Assembly: GCF_011927635.1 (NCBI RefSeq)
Contig: NZ_JAATJB010000021.1
Coordinates: 1 to 46,968, forward strand
Source of the DNA: Sphingomonas trueperi
GTDB lineage: Bacteria; Pseudomonadota; Alphaproteobacteria; Sphingomonadales; Sphingomonadaceae
Length of the DNA stretch: 46,968 nucleotides
Reading direction: 5' to 3'
Below the pieces are notes generated by a model. That model ran no database searches and was not told where the DNA came from. It saw only the letters and a program-made list of their open reading frames with translations. Positions 40,737 to 46,968 of this stretch are shown piece by piece. Position numbers and translations under genes: made by a program. Every line of letters begins with the position of its first letter. Positions within the stretch are counted from its first letter, which is position 1.

Positions 40737-43700
40737 GCCTCCTTGCCGGCGCGACGCGTCTGCCAGCGCTCCGCCAGTCCCACCACGACTACGAAGAAGA
40801 CGGGCACGAACAACAGCGCGAGCACCGTGCCTGTGATCATGCCGCCGAACACGCCGGTGCCGATCGCATGCTGGGTCTCGGCGCTCGCGCCATGCGCCAG
40901 CATCAGCGGCAACACGCCGAGCGTGAAAGCCAGGCTGGTCATCACGATCGGCCGCAGGCGCACGCGGGCCGCAGCGATCGCCGCTTCGACCAGGTCGCTG
41001 CCGTTCGCGTGATACTGCTTGGCGAATTCGACGATCAGGATCGCATTCGTGGCGCTCAGCCCGATGATCGTGATCAGCCCCACCTTGAAGAAGATGTCGT
41101 TGGTCAGCCCACGCAGCGCCACGGCAGAGACCGCGCCGATGAGCCCCAGCGGCACCACCAGCATCACCGCGATCGGGATCGACCAGCTCTCGTACAGCGC
41201 GGCCAGCACCAGGAAGACGACCAGCATCGAGAGCAGGATCAGCATCGGTGCCTGGGCACCCGCCTGGCGCTCCTGGAGCGATTGTCCGGTCCATTCGATC
41301 GCGAAGCCGGGCGGCAGCTGTGCCGCCAGACGCTCCATCTCCCGCATCGCATCGCCGCTCGAGGTGCCCGGTGCAGCGGTGCCGGTGATGCTCACCGAAG
41401 GATAGCCGTTATAGGTGGCGAGCTGGAGGGGGCTGGTGGTCCACACCGGCGTCACCAGTTCGGCAAGGGCCACCGTCTTGCCTTCGACCCCGCGCACGCG
41501 CAGGCGGAGCACGTCGTCCAGGTTCATGCGGTCCTTGGCGTCGGCCTGGACGATCACCTGCTGCAAGCGGCCCTTGTTGGGGAAGTCGTTGACATAGCTG
41601 CTGCCGAGCGCGGTGCCGATCATGTCGCTGATCGCGCTGAACGACACGCCCAGTGCGCGCGCCTTGGCCCGATCGATGTCGAGCCGCACGCTGGCACCCG
41701 CCGGCAGCCCCTCGGCATAGACACCCTCGAGCTTGGGGCTGTGCGCGGCAGTAGTGATCAGCGCGTCGCGCGCGTCGAATAGCGCCTGTCGCCCCTTGCC
41801 CGCGCGATCCTCGAGCCGCAGCGCAAAGCCCGAGGACGTGCCGAGTTCGTCGATCGCCGGCGGCAGCATGCTCATCACCTGGCCTTCGTGCACCGCCTTG
41901 TGCATCGCGGCATCGGCGGCGGCGGCTTCCGAGCGGACGTCGGTGCCGCCGCGATGCCCCCAATCCTTGAGGATGGTGTAGATCATCGCCGCGTTGGGCC
42001 CTGAGCCCGAAAAGCCGAACCCCAGGATCGCCTCGGTCCGCTCGACGCCCGGCCGCCCGGCCATGTGGCGCTCGAACGCCTGCACGGCCTCCAGGGTACG
42101 GCTGGCGGTGGCGTCGGCGGGAAGCTGGAAGCTGGTCATGAAATAGCCCTGGTCCTCTTCGGGCAGGAACGACGACGGCAGCTGGGTAAAGGCAAAACCG
42201 AGCAGACCGAGCAGCGCCGCGAACACCAGCATCATCCGCAGCGAGCGCTTGAGCAGCGCTCGCACCCAATCCTCATAGCGCTGGGTCGCCGCCTCGAACA
42301 TGCGGTCGAACGAGGCGAAGCAGCGGTTCTTGCGCGGCGCCTTGTCCAGCGGCTTCAGCAGCGTGGCGCACAGCGCCGGGGTGAGCGTCAGCGCGAGGAA
42401 GGCGGAGAACAGGATCGATACCGCCATAGCCATCGAAAACTGGCGATAGATGGTGCCCACCGATCCCGCGGCGAGCGCCATGGGGATGAACACCGCCGAG
42501 AGCACCAGCGTGATGCCGATCACCGCGGGCGTGATCTCGCGCATTGCCTTGCGCGTGGCGTCGCGGGGCGAGAGGTGCTCCTCGTGCATCAGCCGCTCGA
42601 CATTCTCGACGACGACGATCGCGTCGTCGACGACGATGCCGATCGCCAGCACCATGCCGAACATGGTCAGCACGTTGATCGAGTAGCCCGTCGCCAGCAT
42701 CACCGTCATCGTGCCGAGCAGCGCGATGGGGGCGACGATCGCCGGGATCAGCGTGTAGCGCACCTTCTGCAGGAACAGGTACATCACCAGGAAGACAAGC
42801 AGCATCGCCTCGGCCAGCGTCTCCACCACCTTCTCGATCGAGATGCGCACGAACGGCGCGGTGTCGAAGCCGGCCGACCAGCTCATCCCTGGCGGCAGCG
42901 CGCGCGCCAGTTCGTCCATGCGCGCGCGCACCGCCTGCGAGGTTGCGACGGCATTGGCGCCGGGGCTCAGCTGGATCCCGACGGATGCGGCGACCTTGCC
43001 GTTCTCGCGGGTGGCGTTGCCGAAGCTCTGCGAGCCCAGCTCGATTCGGGCGACCTTGTCGAGCGTGACGCTCGATCCGTCGGGGTTCGCCTTCAGGATG
43101 ACCCCAGCGAAGTCTTCGATGGTCTTGAGCTGACCGTCGGCAGTGAGCGGCACCAGCACGCGCTGTTCCTGCGCGGTCGGTTCCGCGCCGAGCGCGCCGG
43201 GCGCGATCTGGACGTTCTGCTCGGTGATCGCTGCGGTAACGTCGCTGGCGGTGAGGCCGAAGCCGGCGAGCCTGGTCGGGTCGATCCAGATCCGCATCGC
43301 GCGCTCGGCGGAGAAATTCTGGACGCGGCCGACGCCCGGCACGCGCTTGAGCGCGTCGACGATGTTGCGGGTCATATAGTCGGACAGCGCGACCTCGTCC
43401 TGCTGCCCGTCGGACATCAGGCTGACGATCATCAGGAAGCCGGAGCTCGCGGACTCCACGGTGACGCCGGTCTGGCGTACCACCTGGGGCAGTCGCGCCT
43501 CGATCGCCTTGAGCCGGTTCTGGACGTCGACCTGCGCCATTTCCGGGTTGGTGCCCGGGCGGAAGGTAGCGGTGACCGTGGCGGAGCCGGCGCTGTCGGC
43601 CGAGCTCTCGAAATAGAGCAGGTTCTTCACGCTGGAGAGCTCGCGCTGGATCAGCGAGACGACGCTGTCGTTGAGCGTCTGCGGCGTGGCGCCGGGATAG

Positions 43701-43843
43701 CTGGCATAGATGCTGACGGTCGGCGGCGCGACACTGGGGAAGCGCGCGACGGGCAGTTGCGGAAGGGCGAGTGCGCCCGCCAGCACGATCGCGATGGCGA
43801 TGACCCAGGCGAAGACCGGGCGGTCGATGAAGAAGTGCGGCAT
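40733..43843 (-). CDS. RND multidrug efflux permease (HAE1/AcrB family)
   Basis: A 1036-residue inner-membrane proton-drug antiporter, full length for the family. It begins with the typical FFIDRPVFAWVIAI and has two sets of membrane helices and two large periplasmic loops. The proton-relay aspartates in TM4 are Asp406 and Asp407 (GIVVDDAIVVVENV), matching Asp407 and Asp408 of AcrB. The C-terminal half contains FKVGLITIIGLSATNAILIVEFAK. The class is hydrophobic and amphiphilic efflux rather than metal efflux. It is 10 bp after the membrane fusion gene and overlaps the channel gene, forming a complete tripartite pump operon. Confidence 0.94.
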   Translation of the reverse strand: MPHFFIDRPVFAWVIAIAIVLAGALALPQLPVARFPSVAPPTVSIYASYPGATPQTLNDSVVSLIQRELSSVKNLLYFESSADSAGSATVTATFRPGTNPEMAQVDVQNRLKAIEARLPQVVRQTGVTVESASSGFLMIVSLMSDGQQDEVALSDYMTRNIVDALKRVPGVGRVQNFSAERAMRIWIDPTRLAGFGLTASDVTAAITEQNVQIAPGALGAEPTAQEQRVLVPLTADGQLKTIEDFAGVILKANPDGSSVTLDKVARIELGSQSFGNATRENGKVAASVGIQLSPGANAVATSQAVRARMDELARALPPGMSWSAGFDTAPFVRISIEKVVETLAEAMLLVFLVMYLFLQKVRYTLIPAIVAPIALLGTMTVMLATGYSINVLTMFGMVLAIGIVVDDAIVVVENVERLMHEEHLSPRDATRKAMREITPAVIGITLVLSAVFIPMALAAGSVGTIYRQFSMAMAVSILFSAFLALTLTPALCATLLKPLDKAPRKNRCFASFDRMFEAATQRYEDWVRALLKRSLRMMLVFAALLGLLGFAFTQLPSSFLPEEDQGYFMTSFQLPADATASRTLEAVQAFERHMAGRPGVERTEAILGFGFSGSGPNAAMIYTILKDWGHRGGTDVRSEAAAADAAMHKAVHEGQVMSMLPPAIDELGTSSGFALRLEDRAGKGRQALFDARDALITTAAHSPKLEGVYAEGLPAGASVRLDIDRAKARALGVSFSAISDMIGTALGSSYVNDFPNKGRLQQVIVQADAKDRMNLDDVLRLRVRGVEGKTVALAELVTPVWTTSPLQLATYNGYPSVSITGTAAPGTSSGDAMREMERLAAQLPPGFAIEWTGQSLQERQAGAQAPMLILLSMLVVFLVLAALYESWSIPIAVMLVVPLGLIGAVSAVALRGLTNDIFFKVGLITIIGLSATNAILIVEFAKQYHANGSDLVEAAIAAARVRLRPIVMTSLAFTLGVLPLMLAHGASAETQHAIGTGVFGGMITGTVLALLFVPVFFVVVVGLAERWQTRRAGKEA

Positions 43844-43853
43844 GGTCCTGTCC

Positions 43854-44978
43854 TCAGCCCGCGCTGCGATCGCGCCAGGGGAGCTGCTTCACCGGGGTGT
43901 TGGGCTGCACGCGATCCTGCCCCTCGACGATCACCACTTCCCCGGCACGAAGCCCGGACAGCACGACATATCGGCCGCCGACGATCGGCCCGAGCTGCAC
44001 GCGCCGGAGATGCACGCGGTCCTGCGAGTCCACCACCGCGAGCTGCGCGGCACCGTCATCGGCGCGGGTAACGGCCTGTTGCGGCACGGTCAGTGCGGCC
44101 GGTAACGGCGCGCGCGGCAGGCGGGCACGCACGAACATGCCCGGCAGCAGGCGCTCGCCCGAATTGGGGACCTCGACCCGGACCAGCGCATCGCCGGTCG
44201 CCGGATCGACGGCAATGCCCGAAAACAGGAGGCGTCCCTTGATCGGATGCGCAGCAGCCGATGCCAAGACGATCTCGACCGGGCCCGTCGCCCCGCCCGC
44301 GTCCCGGAGCTGCGCATAGCGCTCGGCAGGCTGGCGAACGTCGACATAGACTCTGTCGATCTGTTGAATGGTGGCGAGCGGCGTGGCGTCGCCGGCGGTC
44401 ACCAACGCGCCCTCTGTGAGGTTCGCCGCGCCGATGCGGCCCGCGATCGGCGCAGTGACCCGGGCGAAGCCGAGGTCGATGCGGCGGCGACGCAACGTCG
44501 CGCGCGCTTCGGCAAGCTCGGCGGCGGCCTGGTCGCGCGCGGCGACGGCATCGTCATAGCTCTGGCGGCTGATCGCATCGGCCGCGACCAGCGGCTTGAG
44601 CCGCTCTGCCTGGGTTCGTGCGCGGGCGAAGGCCGCTGCGGCCTTCTGGACGGTCGCGCGCGCCATATCGGCATCGGCGCGCAGCGGCGCGGGGCTGATC
44701 TCGAACAGCACCTGCCCGGTGCGTACCATCGCGCCTTGCTCAAACCTGCGGCGCTGCAGGATCCCGCCCACCTGCGGCCGGATCTCGGCCGTACGGAACG
44801 CGACGACCCTACCCGGCAGCTCGTCGCTCGCGATCACGGCCTGGGGAGCGACGCGCAGCGTCAGCACCTCCACCTCCCGGGTTGGTGTGGCGGGCGACGT
44901 ATCGGCAGTGCAGGCGCCCAGCCCGCCAGCGGCCGCCAGTGCCAGCGGCAGGGTTCGGAAAAGCATTCGAGCCATCAT
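43854..44978 (-). CDS. RND membrane fusion protein (AcrA/MexA family)
   Basis: A 374-residue periplasmic adaptor. The signal is lipoprotein-like (GGLGAC, Cys23). The biotinyl-lipoyl halves (RTAEIRPQVGGILQRR and later VTAPIAGRIGAANLTEGALV) flank an alpha-helical hairpin (about residues 115-170), and a beta-barrel domain and membrane-proximal domain follow. It links the pump to the NodT channel. The start at 44978 is chosen because the lipoprotein signal begins there; the frame stays open upstream across the promoter and into the divergent regulator gene. It is the first gene of the operon. Confidence 0.9.
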   Translation of the reverse strand: MMARMLFRTLPLALAAAGGLGACTADTSPATPTREVEVLTLRVAPQAVIASDELPGRVVAFRTAEIRPQVGGILQRRRFEQGAMVRTGQVLFEISPAPLRADADMARATVQKAAAAFARARTQAERLKPLVAADAISRQSYDDAVAARDQAAAELAEARATLRRRRIDLGFARVTAPIAGRIGAANLTEGALVTAGDATPLATIQQIDRVYVDVRQPAERYAQLRDAGGATGPVEIVLASAAAHPIKGRLLFSGIAVDPATGDALVRVEVPNSGERLLPGMFVRARLPRAPLPAALTVPQQAVTRADDGAAQLAVVDSQDRVHLRRVQLGPIVGGRYVVLSGLRAGEVVIVEGQDRVQPNTPVKQLPWRDRSAG

Positions 44979-45105
44979 GCGGCCGCCTATCCGCGCGACG
45001 GGTTGCGCCTCCGTCGAGATTGTGTGGAGGCTTTGTGGAGGCGCACTGGCGGCGGCTTCGTCTTCGCTGATAGGACGTTGCCATGCCCGCCGGAGCCCGC
45101 CCCGC
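44979..45105. promoter_or_regulatory. Divergent promoter between efflux operon and two-component genes, with tandem repeat
   Basis: The 127-bp gap contains TGTGGAGGC twice in tandem (45023-45031 and 45034-45042), 11 bp apart centre to centre. This one-turn spacing is the usual arrangement for binding of a dimer of an OmpR-family response regulator. The encoded regulator beside it is of that family, so it is the likely ligand. Confidence 0.55.
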
Positions 45106-45783
45106 ATGAACCCGCTCGCGCTGATCGCCGAAGACGACAAGGACATCGCCGACATCCTGCGCGCCTATCTGGAGCGCGAGGGCTTTCGTACCGTGCAGGC
45201 GGGCGACGGCCGCACCGCACTGGACCTGCACCTGGCGCTGAAGCCCGACGTCCTGCTGCTCGACATCACGATGCCGCTGGTCGACGGCTGGGAGGTGCTG
45301 TCCGAAGTGCGGCGGCGGGGCGGCACGCCGGTGCTCGTGCTCACCGCGCTCGACCAGGATATCGACAAGCTCCAGGCGCTGCGCATCGGGGCCGACGATT
45401 ATGTCGTCAAGCCGTTCAACCCGGTGGAGGTGGTGGCGCGGGTGAAGGCCGTGCTGCGCCGCGCCGGGCCCGGAGCTGCGGGCGGCGTGCTGCGGATCGG
45501 CCCGGTCGAGATCGACACGATCGCGCACATCGTCCGCACCGATCGGGGCGACGTGGCGCTCACGCTGACCGAGTTTCGGCTGCTGACCCACTTGGCCCGC
45601 ACGCCAACCCGCGTGTTCAGCCGCAGCGAACTGCTCGACGCGTGCCTGCCGGGGTCGGATGCGCTCGATCGCACGGTGGACAGTCACATCAGCAAGCTGC
45701 GCCGCAAGCTGGACCAGGCGGGCGCCCCCGACATGCCGGAAGGCGTTCGCGGCGTCGGCTACCGGCTCTGGTCACGGGCATGA
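45106..45783 (+). CDS. OmpR-family response regulator
   Basis: A 225-residue regulator. The receiver domain (1-120) has acidic pocket residues Asp10 and Asp11, phosphoacceptor Asp53 (LLLDITMP), Thr80 and Lys102 (VVKPF). The C-terminal winged-helix domain contains LTLTEFRLLTHLART and the recognition helix region VDSHISKLRRKL, ending GVRGVGYRLW. It resembles BaeR-type regulators, which control RND pumps in response to envelope stress. It is divergent from the efflux operon and overlaps the kinase gene by 4 bp (ATGA). It probably activates the pump operon through the tandem repeat in the shared promoter. Confidence 0.92.
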   Translation: MNPLALIAEDDKDIADILRAYLEREGFRTVQAGDGRTALDLHLALKPDVLLLDITMPLVDGWEVLSEVRRRGGTPVLVLTALDQDIDKLQALRIGADDYVVKPFNPVEVVARVKAVLRRAGPGAAGGVLRIGPVEIDTIAHIVRTDRGDVALTLTEFRLLTHLARTPTRVFSRSELLDACLPGSDALDRTVDSHISKLRRKLDQAGAPDMPEGVRGVGYRLWSRA

Positions 45784-46844
45784 GGAAGCGGATCAGCCTG
45801 ACCCGCCAGCTGGCGCTGGTGATGGCGGCACTCGCGATGATGGCTGTCATCGCCACGTCGGCCACCTTCTACATCGTCTACGCGGTGCTCGAACGGCTGC
45901 ACATCCTCGCCCCGTCGCCTCCTGGAGCCGATGACTTCACCGGCCTCGACTTCGGCATCCTTCTCACCGGCTGCCTGTTCGGCGCGATGCTGGCGCTGGG
46001 AATTGCGCTTTGGATTTCCAGGAGGATCGTCCATCCGCTGCGCGCCCTCGGAGAGGCCGCGCGCCGTATCGCCGGCGGGGATCTCGCCACGCGGGTCGAC
46101 GAAATCTCCGAAGCGCATGGCGAGACGGCGCTGCTCATTGCAGACTTCAACGCCATGGCGGGGCGCTTGCAGGGCATGTCCGAGGACCTGTCGACCTGGA
46201 ATGCCCAGATCGCGCATGAACTGCGCACCCCGCTCACGATCCTGCGCGGGAGGCTGCAGGGGGTGCAGGACGGCGTCTTCCCGCTCGATGCGCAACTGAT
46301 CGCCGGATTGCTGCAGCAGGTCGACGGCCTCACACGGCTTGTCGAGGACCTTCGGAGTGTCAGCCTCGCAGACAGCGGGCGGTTGGAGCTGATGCTGACG
46401 GAAGTGAATCTCGCGGGGGAGGTGCATGCCCTGGCGCCCACCCTTGCCGCCATGCTCGCGCCCGCGGGGTTCGGCCTCGCGCTGGACCTGCAGCCCGGGA
46501 CCATCCAAGGCGATCCCGCTCGGCTGCGCCAAGCGATCATTGCGCTCGTCGAGAATGCGCGCTGCCATGCCGATCCCTGCGTGATCCGCATCGAAACCTA
46601 CTTCACCGATGCCACTGCTTCCGTGAGCGTCATCGATGAAGGGCCCGGCCTTCGTGCCGGCTTCGAGAACCGGGCGTTCGATCCCTTCGCGAGGGACACA
46701 CAGCGCACGCAGGGCACGGGACTGGGGCTCGCCGTCGTCCGGGCCATCGCGCGCGCCCATGGCGGCGATGCCGCATATGGCCGGACCCGTACGCAATCCA
46801 TTTTCAGGCTAACCTTACCCCTCACGGTCCCTAAGACACGGTAG
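45780..46844 (+). CDS. Sensor histidine kinase
   Basis: A 354-residue kinase, partner of the preceding regulator. Two helices (about 10-35 and 58-80) flank a very short periplasmic loop of about 20 residues, so it may sense within or near the membrane. A HAMP domain follows (SRRIVHPLRALGEAARRI). The phosphorylated histidine is His146 in IAHELRTPL. The ATP-binding part has the N box at Asn259 (ALVENA), the G1 box DEGPG at 286-290 and a G2 box TGLGLAVV near residue 320. The start overlaps the regulator stop by 4 bp; the frame is open further upstream across the regulator, which is chance. Confidence 0.9.
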   Translation: MRKRISLTRQLALVMAALAMMAVIATSATFYIVYAVLERLHILAPSPPGADDFTGLDFGILLTGCLFGAMLALGIALWISRRIVHPLRALGEAARRIAGGDLATRVDEISEAHGETALLIADFNAMAGRLQGMSEDLSTWNAQIAHELRTPLTILRGRLQGVQDGVFPLDAQLIAGLLQQVDGLTRLVEDLRSVSLADSGRLELMLTEVNLAGEVHALAPTLAAMLAPAGFGLALDLQPGTIQGDPARLRQAIIALVENARCHADPCVIRIETYFTDATASVSVIDEGPGLRAGFENRAFDPFARDTQRTQGTGLGLAVVRAIARAHGGDAAYGRTRTQSIFRLTLPLTVPKTR

Positions 46845-46845
46845 C

Positions 46846-46859
46846 CCTGTAGTTACAGG
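46846..46859. terminator. Short hairpin after the histidine kinase gene
   Basis: CCTGTA and TACAGG form a 6-bp stem around a two-base loop, two bases after the kinase stop. There is no T-run. Such a tight palindrome could equally be a binding site. Confidence 0.3.
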
Positions 46860-46968
46860 ACAGGCATAGATGGCATCTGTGGACGCCCCTTCGGATGCAA
46901 GCAGTAAAGTCGGGGTATGTTGGCACGTAGTCGGATGCTGTCATCTGTCCGGCCTCGATGAGCAGCGC

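Noticed and set aside
40737..41294. Upstream extension of the NodT channel gene in the same frame
   Set aside because: It lies wholly inside the RND pump gene in another frame; the lipoprotein signal and ATGA overlap fix the start at 40736.
44247..45779. Upstream extension of the histidine kinase frame
   Set aside because: It runs through the response regulator and the fusion protein gene in a shadow frame; the ATG overlapping the regulator stop is the natural start.
46870..46968. Open frame from an ATG to the end of the window
   Set aside because: Only 33 codons are visible, with no ribosome site and no recognisable sequence; too short to call as a partial gene.

Overview
The window is high-GC DNA from a heterotrophic alphaproteobacterium, most likely of the order Sphingomonadales (Sphingomonas-like). 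The evidence is the gene content: two very large TonB-dependent receptors with an EIVVTG box, a maltodextrin locus containing a tryptophan-halogenase homologue, LacI regulators paired with receptors, a caa3-type oxidase and NodT-type efflux. This placement is inferred from gene content and codon style, not from a marker gene. I saw no rRNA, tRNA, CRISPR array or insertion sequence.

Layout. (1) 1-3093: ketouronate catabolism, with the tail of kduI, then kduD and kdgK (translationally coupled) and a LacI-family regulator. (2) 3545-9754: an AidA/PixA-type inclusion-body protein convergent with a large TonB-dependent receptor, which is divergent from a secreted amidohydrolase; GGTCTGGCC/GGCCAGACC repeats lie in the shared promoter. 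(3) 9800-12104: two small hypothetical proteins and a YbaL/Kef-type cation:proton antiporter. (4) 12080-22662: a maltodextrin locus. The minus-strand operon is TonB receptor, FAD-dependent halogenase homologue, secreted alpha-amylase, GH13 alpha-glucosidase; divergent from it are a LacI regulator and an MFS sugar transporter. (5) 22837-25112: a two-TM potassium channel with an RCK domain, a secreted ThuA-domain protein and a small membrane protein. (6) 25325-26814: a decay zone of frameshifted and fused relics. (7) 26901-32395: a caa3-type cytochrome c oxidase operon (subunit II with haem c, fused subunit I-III, small membrane protein, CtaG, tri-haem cytochrome c). (8) 32533-36450: a cobalamin riboswitch ahead of a BtuB-like receptor and a PepSY membrane protein. 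(9) 36425-37520: a second decay zone, an AraC-type regulator fused to the 3' end of a copD gene with several frameshifts. (10) 37517-46844: an RND efflux operon (membrane fusion protein, pump, NodT channel, cytochrome b561, MFS exporter) divergent from a response regulator/histidine kinase pair, with a tandem 9-bp repeat in the promoter that fits an OmpR-type binding site.

How the genes work together. Regions 1, 2 and 4 look like substrate-scavenging modules: outer-membrane import by TonB receptors, periplasmic hydrolysis, inner-membrane uptake and cytoplasmic catabolism, under LacI repressors. Region 7 is a respiratory module. Region 8 takes up cobalamin or a related corrinoid under riboswitch control. 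Region 10 is a stress-responsive export operon whose genes mostly overlap by four bases. The two decay zones bracket the block of regions 7 and 8, and both contain gene-to-gene fusions as well as small indels, so they look like true deletion scars rather than only sequencing errors.
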